Positions 23,812 to 35,342 of a stretch of 64,000 bases of DNA are shown one piece after another. Both the position numbers and the translations under genes were made by a program. Source of the stretch: Patagioenas fasciata (lineage: Eukaryota; Chordata; Aves; Columbiformes; Columbidae); contig NC_092523.1 in assembly GCF_037038585.1 (NCBI RefSeq), forward strand, positions 26,107,501 through 26,171,500, read 5' to 3'. The notes below the pieces were generated by a model. The model was not told where the DNA came from, searched no databases, and saw only the letters and a list, made by a program, of their open reading frames with translations. Position 1 is the first letter of the stretch, and each line of letters opens with the position of its first letter.

Positions 23812-25468
23812 CCAGATTTCAGGCCCCTGTGTTTTGTGAACATTATGAGCAGCTGGTACTTCTGCTGATGGTTATAAAATCCTGGTTTTACACCAGTCTC
23901 ATTGCAGTCTGTATAAAAATGTGTATATGCTTTTCTTGGAGATAATATGAAGTTTAGCATATCAAAAGCGAGTAATGGAAACTTAAAATTACTGTGCTGT
24001 ATTGGTAATTGGTGAAAAAGAGTAGCTGTGTACTATCCAAAACATGCCCGGTCATACAGAATTGATTTTTAGGAATCAAGGATTGTTTGAGGTTGATTAA
24101 AACTTTTAGAAGCCTGTGCTCAGTAGGCTTCTGTTAGTTTGATCTATAGATACTGCAGGATGTCTCCAGTGGATAGCAGCTGGTATGCATACCTATGCAA
24201 TATGCTTTGGACAGTGTTCTTCTGCTTATTAGATATATCTGTAGAACCATTTTTTCTAAATTACTATATTCAATGCAAAAAAATATGGCCCACTTTGAAT
24301 TTCACAAAAGAGATTAAAATCTATCAAGCTGACATAGTTAACACCTTTTCTGAAGGAGACGCTATTTCTGTTTGCAGTACTTATAAAGAACTCTTCCAAG
24401 TTTCTACCTTGTGAAATAGTCTTCATGTTGTTGGAAGAAATCTCAACATTCTGATCGCAGAAAACTCTGTGCAGTTATCTTGCCATAACAAGATGTTTTA
24501 CCAAGCTGAATTGCTGACCTGTGGGCTTTTCAGACAAAACTGCAATGCTTAAACTTTTAACCATCTCTTAAGTGAACTAATCAATGTAAACTAAGTAATT
24601 TTTGCAGAATCGTTGCAAATTTGTTCTTGTTTCTACGCAAATGTGAAACTGCAATAATCCAAGCATGTCAGCTTTTTAGAAAATTAATCTGTAGCTAGCT
24701 CTATATAAATTGTTCTTACAGTTGCTGAGACTCATTGTGATGGGAAATTTGCATAAGGGATTCTAACTGTTTAGGCAGCTCCTGAAACAAATGGGTGTAG
24801 GATTTTTTAGCATAAATCCATCTGATGACTGATCTGAAGCCAGTGTCATTACTACAGAAATGAATATTAAATTGAGTGCTGATTATGTATTCACCCAGCA
24901 GCTGGAAGGTAGGTCGTGGAAGAAGAATATTATCTGTCTGAACACAACGGCTTTCCGTAAATTCAAGGCAAAGTATTTGCCTAGTCTTCTGTAGTTAATG
25001 TTAGTATTCTAATTGCATAAAGTAAATGGGTTTCATTGGCCTTTTGTAAATTTCTATAGCACTGTACTTAACTATTCTTCCTTGGTCAGAGAAATCTTAA
25101 TGTGAAACACTTTTGAAAACGGTCTTGAAGCAAAGTATTTTTTCCTGGAACTATTGAGTTATCTTGTTTGTGATGTGGATATCATTCATACTTCCCAGTT
25201 GTATTAGTTTGTTAGATCACAGCCTGTATTTATAACCTTATTTTTTGCTCAACCTCTTGGTACTGATGAACTAGTTGGTAATTGAATATGATATTCTTTG
25301 ACTACTTGTCTTGCTCTCTGAACATGATTAGCTATTTATAGAACACTTGCACACTGCAGAAGCGACTGCATGCAGTAATGCTCTACAGCTGCTAAAGACT
25401 TGCAATGAGATTCACTATATGTATATCCTGTAATTTGAGGATTTTATAAAAACTAAAATTTCTACTGC

Positions 25469-25474
25469 AATAAA
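25469..25474 (+). terminator. TMEM33: Candidate proximal poly(A) signal, TMEM33
   Basis: AATAAA about 1.66 kb after the stop codon. The downstream sequence is only weakly GT-rich, so use is uncertain. Confidence 0.3.
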
Positions 25475-28400
25475 AGGAGTGTTAAATGTAATTTGCTAGG
25501 CTCTTCAAGCTTATTTTCTCACTAACAGAACATACTGACGCTTGCACCTGGAAGCTGAGTAGAATGCTGTCCCGTGTGTATGTGTGCATGTTCTTATGTT
25601 CCCAGTGCTGCTTCTGAATTGGGACATAAGGTTCTGTGCATTTCTCAATTATTTTATAGAGAATTTTTGCCTTCTAAAGTGCAAATATTTGACTCTTTCC
25701 TTCAAAATTTAGCCCAAGAATGAGCACTGCAACAAAGGTACCTAATCAGAGCAGAAATCTAGACCTACTTATCATCATTTCAGTTCTAGACCCTGTTTTT
25801 TGTTATGCCGTATATTTTTCTGAGTTGTGACATCAGACTCTGTTCAGCTCTTTGCACCACCGTGATTTAAAAATTCATTTCGTATTCTAAGTTTGTTCCC
25901 CATACTGAGAGTGGAAGGCAAAGAAATACTTTTGTAATTAATATAAGCAAAATAACATGTTACTTCTGAGCAAATTTTTCTGGTCTAAAACTGCTCTTAT
26001 GGTGCAGTCTACTGTTCCTGTAATTGTATGCTGTTATTAAATTAGAGAGGAGTCTAAATTGGATATGATGTATTGAAACTAACTGAAGGATGCTAAGTCT
26101 CGAGATCCAACTCTATGAATGGAGGAAGAAGATTAAAGGAACAAAAGAATGAGATTGCAGTAAGTAGAGAGTGGGAAGATAGTGCCATGAAGCAAAGCTT
26201 ATGTGGATTTCGTGTTAATTCTTTGTAACTAGGAAAAGCCTTAAAGGATCAACAGGAGGAATATCTTTCATAAATGGGATTTGATTTGGCTAGTAGTATA
26301 TTCTTGGATTTGCAAGGAATTGCTTGACAAGCGAGACCTGGATTTTACGTGTGGCCTGGTAAAACTTACCTCTTTATTGTGCCAAGAAAACATGGAACAA
26401 TGGCATTAAGAATAACTTCCAAACAAATCTAGCAACTGACCTGCCCTCTGCATCAACTATGCTTTTTACTGTAGCCTTTAGGCTGCCTAAGTGATAACAC
26501 TGTTAAGTTTACTCAGTGCTGGCAAAACCACTCTGTCGTTGTGCCTGTTTCCCTCCCACAGTTTGTGACTGCTTGTATACTAATGGTTCAATTAAATGCA
26601 TGAAATGCTGGTTGTGTCCTGATAGGCTGAGATTTTTCTAGTGAAAAGAGCTGTATGTAGAGAAATTTTGCAGCTGACCATAAAATGCCTGCCAACCTCA
26701 AACGTGAAGCAGAGGATTTTTTGTCTTGCTGAAAGGTTGTCTACCTAGTGTGGTTATCGCGTCTACTGGTGTAAATCACACTTGTGATTGCTTTTATCAT
26801 CTTGGCTTTCATGAGCTAAAGTGCTGCTGCATAGATTCTGTGGGTAGACCTACCCCTTCCTGTGCTCAAGCTTGCTGTAGATCCAGTGTGAGACTCTTCT
26901 ATTTTCAGCTGTAGGTAAATGAAATATCAGGACACATTTGGTCTGTTGGAGTGACTAATGCCAGTTGGGATTTCTTACATACAAAGTAGTCTACTAATGC
27001 ATCCATCATTTCTTTTATTGTCTTTTATTTAAATTTTATATTTTATTGTCATTTTTGTGCTGTCAGTTTTGTTTTGTTGGCTTCTTTGATGATGGATGTT
27101 CAAGGGGAGCAATATCTGTTAATATATTGTTACATGTTAAGGATTTTTTTTTAATGTAACCATGAGCCACTATTTGTTCCAACAGTTTCTGAGCTGCTAA
27201 CTGTATATGTGATAGTAATGTCCAAACAAAAAAGATACCTGGTTTTTTTGTGTAGTCTCTCTTGGAGCTCTTTATTGTTTGGCACCTGTATTGTGACATT
27301 TGCTGTACAGATCCTTTGTTAATTAAGGAAGTGCAGTTCTTGCCCATTTTACAGACAGGAATGGAAACCTGATTACAGACAGCATGGAAGACTGATTTGC
27401 CTGAGGTGATGTAAGAGCTCTGGCAGGGGAGGAAATTTTTAAAAAATAAAATAAATAAGAGTTGGACAAGCGTCCAGGGGAAACTGATTTGTTTCTACAC
27501 CATATAGGATCATGTGGTCCTGTTTCCAAAATGATACTATCTGCTGCTTAAACAATTTTAAAAAGTACTGTACCTCACGGTACTCAAATTAAGGGCAGCA
27601 AAGACCATTTAGCTAGAACAGAACATTCTTTTAAAGCAGTGTCAAGAGCTGATTCCTGTGTGCAAGAGCCTAGATATGGGCCCTGGTATTGTCATCTTTC
27701 TGGTGAAGAGAAATAATGCAACAGAATAAGATTTTAAGCGTTTACATACTAGATGTTAGAAGGGTATGCTGATCTGTTGTAATTGTCTGTAATTTTTTAA
27801 TTGTTGCAGTGCAAGTATTTATGGTTAAACTATACCGAAATTGGTTAAACTATACTGAAATTGGTTAGTGTATCTCTGTACTGTAACTTCTTATGCTATA
27901 TTTTTCTTAAAATCACAGGAAGAGTCAGGCCTTGTTGTTTTAAATCGCCTTCTAAGGACAGAACCTTAAGCCATCCTTTATTTCAAAAATGCATTATCAG
28001 TATGGATAATGTAATTTAATCTTAAATGTGGATTCAAAAATATCTTTTTCTAAAATGTCAACTTCACTTATTAACTTTTCTGCAGAAGCTTGCTCTGTGA
28101 TAATAGCAGATATTGTGCAGGTAAGGGAGTTTCATTGCTTAGTTTTGTGCCATCCAGATGGTACAAACTTCTAAAATGAATTGGAAAAATTCATCTTTTA
28201 CTTGTATTCAAGGACTGAGGCACAAAATGCTAATGCAAGGGCTCAGAGGGGAAATACAGTTCTCCTGCATATTTGAGAAAATGTGAAGCCCTTTCAAGAA
28301 AATCTAATAAACATAATAATCACAGGCTGCTGACACTAAGGAAAAAGCACCTCATTCGCTCTTTCTTTTATGCAGCAATTTACTGGTCCCTACTGATTTT

Positions 28401-30217
28401 CAAATTGCATCACTGCAGTAAATTATCCCTGCCAGTACCTGTGAAAGAAAGCACTGGGATCCATATTTGTTTAGTGCTGTGCTTAAATCAGCAAGAATGA
28501 TAAATTTGTTGGTATGAAATTGGAAATACCAAGGGCTTTTCTCAGTGAACTAGCAGGTATCTCCATTTGTAATTTATCGTGACCCTTTTTCACTGTATGT
28601 GCTTTGTATGTCAAATATTTATTTCTAAACAAATTAAATTGTTTTCTGTATTGATATAGCTGTGGTTTCGTTGATGTTCTTGAAATCAAATTGTATATTT
28701 ATTTTTCTGGATTTAAAATATTACCAATGTTGTGTTGCATAACAGCACTTGTTAAGTTCTAATCTCCAAGTTTGGGTTAGTGACTAACAGTTTTCAATGT
28801 TAAGTGTTCTAGATGTGTGTTTGGTTTCTGATGTGTGTGTTGGGTATTTTGTGTGTTTGTAACAGTGTAGGCTGCAGTGAGCTACTGCAACTTCTCATTT
28901 GCTTTTTTCCAAAGAAAAAGGAAGATTAAGCTGTATATCAAAGCCAAAGCAAGCTGATCCCTGTCTTTAAGTCCATTGGAGCCATTCTGCTTCACAGATG
29001 GCACAGTTAACACCAAGTCTTGTGAAAAAATGTACCTACTTGCTCAGTTTACTGTTGTATTTTCAATGCAGGTATTAATAGAGAAAGTTGACTGTACGCT
29101 TGTATTTTGACAGGAGTCCTGTCCCTTTAACCTTAAAATAGGTTGCTTTCTATGATTACATCCTACTGCCTAAATAAGTGCCACTGCTGAACTGAAAATA
29201 AGTTGTAGCTGGTGCTTCATTACTTAACATTTATATCAGTATAATAGTAATAATTCAGTTTACAGCTAGTATGCAAAATTGTAAACCAGTGTTGTTAATA
29301 ATGTGACCCAGTGTTACTCTCTTGTGGGCCAGGCCTAGTTCATTTGTGCTGGCACACTAAATAGCGGACTTATGCTCAACCCCCAATGCCAACTAGGTGG
29401 GCTTTATTCTACCACAGCGAGGTACCACCACACAGCTGCAGCTTTGTAGAAGCAGTAGTGTGGACTGTATTCTGAGGAGCCATGAATGACTTTGCTCTTA
29501 AAAGAAAGCAATGGTTAGAGTTCATCTCTCTTTATCCCAGTCTCCATGTGCCTGACCATGGTATCAGGCTTGTGAGATGAGTGTTGTAGCGGTCCAGACT
29601 CCTGTCTGGGGTGAGGAATCTGGTTTCCTTGAGAACAAGTGCAGATCGTGGTGTTTTCATTTGTGGTGTGTTTTTCTGCGTGTGTTCACTCATGCACCTT
29701 TGCTGGTGTGAAGAGCGAGAGTATGTTGGATGAAGATGGTGCATCTGTTGGTTGAGATATTTCACAGGAAAATTAAGCTGAAAATCAGAAATGATAAAGA
29801 TGCAGGGCTTGATTATCTGCAAAGGTTAAGACAATATCAACTACTGTTTTCACAAAGGTAGAAATGTAATAGAAGGAGATGGAAGAACAATGGGAAGAAG
29901 AATGAGAATGCACAAGAGTTCAGCTCTATGTGATGAAAAGATGTATGGAAATCCTATTGGGTGTTCTTGTATTTACAAACCCCAGTTCACCATTCATGGT
30001 TTTATGCCATCAGTATCCTCTGGATAGTACTTAAGTTTTCTAGCTGTAAATTATTTCTAACTTAGTCTCTATTAAAATACTCTTGGAATAGCATGTTCAG
30101 ATGCTGACATGTTGTTGTAGAAGAGCTGACAGCCTGATCTTGGTTCATTTAAAATGGAAAACAGCTACAGTGCAATTATGTGTTCTTGTCTGTTGTGTTT
30201 GAAACTCCTGTAGTGGA

Positions 30218-30223
30218 AATAAA
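30218..30223 (+). terminator. TMEM33: Candidate distal poly(A) signal, TMEM33
   Basis: AATAAA followed within 10-40 bases by a strong GT- and T-rich stretch (30231-30264), the classic downstream element. It is the best-formed signal I see in this interval, but usage is not proven. Confidence 0.45.
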
Positions 30224-30240
30224 CACAATGGTCTATGTTG

Positions 30241-33200
30241 TTACTGGGTTTTGGTTTTTTTTTTCTACATTTTTATGTTGGCATCTAAAAGAAGATATCC
30301 TGTATGCATGATGTTTTGTCCTCATGTATGTTTGTTTCTGTGTGCAAAGACATATAAAACATGATATTTGTAACTTAGCATTTCAACATTTTTTAATTTA
30401 ATTTTTTTAATCTACAAAATCCAACCAAACTCTTTTCAGATGACAGATATTTGCCTATTGCAATCCCTTCCCAGCATACTTTCTGCTATAGCAGCTTCAG
30501 TTAGGTTCTTACGAAAGTACGATGAAAATTATTGTGATTCCTTTTAGTGATAAAGTTTAAATCAAAGCCATTATTAGGAAGTGGTCGTGGTTTGTGGTTT
30601 GGGTTTGTGTTTGTTGGTTTTGTTTGTTTGTGGGTTTTTTGTTTGTTTGCTTTTTTTTTGTAATGGCAGATGGAAATCTGAAGTTGACTTTCTAAATTCT
30701 CCTGTATCCACTGGTGTTTTATCGGTTGTGTAACTGTATAATACAGAGAAACATTGAAACCTTAGAAACAACAGTTGCAGCACCAAGCATTAGTTCATTG
30801 TGCATTTGTAGAGCATCCACTGGTTCTATTCACATTTTGAATTCTCACAAATTTTTTAACATCACCCTGGGGCAGAGATAAGCAAGACATTTGGTTACAT
30901 CAATGTACATGTGCTGTGGATTGATGATGTGTATGTATACTTAGAGCAGCAGATAAATGACAAAATGTAGTATTTTGAAGGGTGGGGTTTTTTTGCCATT
31001 TGGATATATTAATGCACTTTTAATCATAAAACCTCGTCCTGCCTTCTGCCAGCCGCCTCTCTTTTCAGAGTGTTACACATTTGTAAGGAAAATAGTTTTT
31101 AGAAAAGAGTCTTGCAGTGCATTGATGCTTCTAATGTCCTGCCTTTATACACTTCAAAAAGTACTAGTCAAGTTTAGTTCATATTCTTGTATTTTATTTT
31201 TTTTTTCTTACAAGCAAAAGAATTAAGCTGCTTTTAAGCTGATCCTTGATTTCTTCATGTAAGAAAAGGAATGACAGGTAGAGTAACGGTAAACTAGACC
31301 TGGTGATGCAGGAAGCTTCCTCCAGTCCTGTGTTCCTATGCATGTCTGCATGTTACTATAGAGATAAGAGCAGTTGTTTCAATGTATTATGTACCTAATA
31401 TTGTTTGTAAGAATTTTAAACTAGCTTTCTGCGTTAGGATAAAGACATGTACTGCTAACCTTAGGAGTTCTTTTTCCTTATTCAAAGACTGGGAATTTGA
31501 CTATATGATTTGATGAACTGATATGAAATTGGATTTTTCCAGGTGCTATTTTTATTCCAAGCTACTGACCTCTAGTGTCTGGTTTGCAACTATGAAGCAA
31601 AACATTTTAGTAATTTAATGTGCTCCTCACATGTCTTGGCTATGGGAGAGTCTTTTTCTCTTTAAATTTCTCATGAGAATAAAATGTCTTAATGATTTAT
31701 TGTACTTTGGCTTTGCAAATATCTATCTGCCTTATACATTTGAAAGGAGATCAAAAGAAAACCAGATTTATGGTTAAGGCTTCTTTAAAGAAGCAACTAC
31801 TCACAAGCCCAAATGTTTGTTTGGAATCTAAAAGACTCTATGATCTGTGAGAGCATCCCGTAATAAAGATATTAAAACACTTATTGTGAAATCCTTGCAG
31901 TCATAAAGCATGGTAATTATATTTGCAGAATCCTGATTCCTTTTTGCTTACGATGTTGCTGCTTTACAATTGAAGTCTTTCCTACATGTGTGGGATTATT
32001 GGTCCAAGAACAGTAATATTTTCATATTTTTCCTACATAATCATTAAGCACACATTCTTGGATATACACTGTATGAATATTTCCTTTTTCCCTAATTTGG
32101 TTTTATCTACATGTGTCCCAGTATAACTCCTACTGATTGATTGATTGTTGTTGAGATAGGCAAGCAACTCTCCATTCCCCAGTGGGAGATCAAATTATAT
32201 AAAAATGTAATGCCTACTTTTAGGAAAACAGAGTCCCAGGTACCTAAAAGGAGTGCCTGCATTGTCATGTTAAATCAGAGCCATACTGTGGGGTTGTGGG
32301 GTTGTGGTGTTGTGTTTTGAGATTGATTGTTTGTTTTATTTGGTGGTGGTTATTTTTTTTGTTTCAGTGAATGCCCTGGTTGTTCTCATTTACCATGAAA
32401 CCAAACCAGAACATCTGCCCTAGGCTTGCTCCTAACAAGATTCAGTCTCTGGGATAGACAGCCTTTCTGGTGTGGGGGCTGCATTACCACCAGGTGCTCC
32501 AGTGTGTACCAAGTGCATGTGGCAATGGAGGGAGACAACATGTGGTGTCTTGGTCTTCTGAGCACTAAATAAAGGGCCAAATGATAATTCTGCCTTCATC
32601 TCTGCTGTCATTCTCTAGCCCTCAAAGTTTATCCCATGTTTCTCCTATCAACTGGTGTCTGCTCTTGTTGAAACCCTCTCTTCTGGGATTTCCTCCCTCT
32701 GCTATATTGTACTCCCACCGATTCTGCAGAACTGATGTCATCTTAGTGTCCCGGAAGATGGGGCATGTGTCACCTGGGTTCCTGAGGAAAGGCTGTGGTT
32801 CCCAGCCGTGCTGGGAGAGGCCTGCAGGCTGCTCCAGCAGCAGGAGCTCCTGCCCTGCCTGGCTGCTGCTGGGCTCCAGTGGGCAGGTCCAAAAACTGCA
32901 GGTGACTCTGCTGGTTTTCAGGTGAACTGCATGCAAATAATTGAAAACACCCATGTGCTGGAAATGAAAGATATTAACTTCTAGTGTACATTGGTCTTTG
33001 GCCCAGTGATCATGAAATAACTTTACAGATCTACGTGACTCAGAGTGGTGTTACACAGACTGGTGTAGATTAAACATTCTGTGCTTTGAGTCATTCCCTT
33101 CATGCACATGCCTGCTGTGAAATATATTCTCTTTATCTGCTATTTTAAACATTTCACCTGAAAAACTTAAGGGCTGTTTGGGATTGCTAGACACTTCATG

Positions 33201-34879
33201 TATTCATTATTTTTTAATTTTTTTAACTAGCAGTATGTATTTGCTTTGTGTTAACACACATTTAGGATCATAAAAAGTATGAAATCAAAACAGTCTTTCC
33301 CTTTTAAAAACCTTTCTATGTTGTATGAAAGACACACAAGGCAGGATGTTTTGTTAATCCCAAAGAGTAATTTCAACTATATTAAGTCATTACCTCAGCT
33401 CTTGCTGCTGATCTGGGGACACTGCAAGTCTCCTCCACTGTATGAACTTGAAATCTTGAATGAACTTCAGATTCATAAATATTCAAATTGGTAATACATC
33501 TTTTTTTTTTTAATATAAGGAATGCTAAAATCCTTCACTGTGTATTAGCCATCACATATCAGATTTCTTGCTAGGCAAGACACTGGGGAATTCCATCATG
33601 ATCTACTGTTGTAGCTTGAGTAATCCAATCAGATCCTAAAAGTCCCTCTTCTTCCCAAAGACCTGGTAAAGCAACTTAACCTTGTAAATTTTTACTGGCA
33701 AGGTAATATGCTTTATACAACAAAGTTATAGAGTTTTTGCAAAAGGATGTATGAGAAGATGACCCCAAGAGAGAAGCCAGCCTCCTTCTTATGAGCAAAG
33801 TATCAAGATCTTCATGCAGAGCCCTTGATCATGAAAGTCCTGGTTGACAGCCATACCAGTAGCATCTATTAATCTGTGTATGGTATTCTAGCTTTTAAAA
33901 TTTTCCTTCCTGTTTCATATTTACAACAACAAAACTAGACAAGGCAAAGTCAGTTATTCAGCTGGATAAAAGAATACGAAATAGCTTAGTAATTCCATTT
34001 GGTTTTTGATAGCAAAAGGTAAACCTAAAGAGAAGTATTTTTAGAAGTAATGCGGCAGTTAACACCTCTTCTGGAGTATAGCAGAGACTCTTCAGGTATT
34101 ACAAATGTTTCAAGAATTTCTATATTCTTTCAAACATCTTTATGTGGAGAAAAGAAAGTGAACTCTATTAACCTTGTTTCTTCTTTTTGTTACTGCTAGG
34201 CCCTTGCCAAAATAACAAGCAGCCAGCAAAACATACATCAGCTGCATGTTAGACGCAAGCTAAAATTGGTCAATTGACCTCACCTTTGCTACTTTACAAC
34301 TTGCAGTGAATCTAATACTTCATTGCTGTACATCTGGTACTTAATGACACAGCATCTGTTGCAGTGCTCCTGATTCACCTGGTGTGGCTGTGATCAGACT
34401 ACTGGGAAGATGGTTTACTTTAATCTGCCTGCATTGGGCTTCCAGGAAAACTTGTATTGGTGATGCTAATCCCTAGCTGGCTGGTAAAGAATTTGTGTGC
34501 CAGCAAACCTTGTTCAAAATCTAATTGGCTATGTTAAAGACAGGCACTGTAATTATTCTCCTCCGTGAGCAAATGCTTTGTGGATTATCAGGTACATCAA
34601 TTATATGAATTCCCTGCCAAGTTAACTTCTGGTGAGCTCCCGTGTTCTTCACAGTGTGCAAACAAAGACAAGGAAGCCAGAGTCATTTTGTCAGTCATGT
34701 GAATTGGCATCAAAGCTATTCTAGAAAAACTTAAAAGTGTCCAAATGCTTTTTTATAAAAGAGTGTATAATGTGATGCCAGTGGGACTAATGATACTCAT
34801 GGTCCTGAGCCAGACGGAGATGTCACAGCTGAGACGGGTTCAAGGAGACATCACAACTCTCTGGCTGCAGTTGCCAAGC
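30241..34879. other. Intergenic region between TMEM33 and SLC30A9
   Basis: AT-rich, with TG-rich low complexity at about 30585-30660 and 32285-32360. A GC-richer patch at 32730-32900 contains short open frames on both strands, none recognisable. Other AATAAA motifs occur (for example near 31862 and 32570). I see no remnant of a DCAF4-like retrogene of the kind that sits between these genes in primates. Confidence 0.55.
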
Positions 34880-34990
34880 AGGACGCGCTCCCGACGCGCA
34901 CTTCGCCCGAGCCGGGTTTAACCGCCAGCCGGGGTAGGACGCGGCGCTGAGCCGCTGAGGCGACACCGCTCCGCGCACCAGTGGCCGCTC

Positions 34991-35002
34991 CGCGCAAGCG
35001 CA
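34991..35002 (+). promoter_or_regulatory. SLC30A9: NRF1-like binding site
   Basis: CGCGCAAGCGCA fits the NRF1 consensus YGCGCAYGCGCR at 11 of 12 positions. It sits about 245 bases upstream of the SLC30A9 start codon inside the CpG island. Confidence 0.5.
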
Positions 35003-35245
35003 CGGGAGGGGCGGGTGAATCAGCGGCGGCCACTGCGCGTCGTGCCCGCCCGGCGGCCCCGAGGTTCCTCCGCACATCCGGGTGCCGCGGCGCCGCCCAC
35101 CGCCGGCCTCCCGGCTGCCACTGCCGCCCGGGACCCGCGGGGCCGCGCCGCAGCCGCGCAGCGATTCTCCCATGCGAATCGCCGCCCGCCCACCGGCCGC
35201 TGGCGTGCGGCGGGGAGCGGCTGCGCTCCGCGTGGGGTCGCCGCC

Positions 35246-35342
35246 ATGATGCCGGCCCTGGCCGCCCAGCGGCGGGGCTGCCGCGGCCTCTACCGCCTGT
35301 ACCTGAGGTGCCAGGCGGTGCCGCTCCCCCGCAGCTGCCACG
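35246..35342 (+). CDS. SLC30A9: SLC30A9 coding exon 1
   Basis: Encodes MMPALAAQRRGCRGLY and on to the Cys-His before a GTGAGT donor, ending in phase 1. Strong Kozak context. The sequence resembles a cleavable mitochondrial presequence. Confidence 0.92.

Larger units (their letters stand above)
23812..30240 (+). other. TMEM33: Probable long 3' UTR of TMEM33
   Basis: About 6.4 kb of AT-rich sequence without genes follows the TMEM33 stop. Mammalian TMEM33 transcripts have very long 3' UTRs, so much of this is likely transcribed UTR. Candidate polyadenylation signals occur near 25469 and 30218. The open frames here are short and unrelated to known proteins. The true 3' end needs transcript data. 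Confidence 0.5.

Noticed and set aside
23625-23960. 111-codon minus-strand open frame
   Set aside because: Antisense shadow of TMEM33 exon 7.
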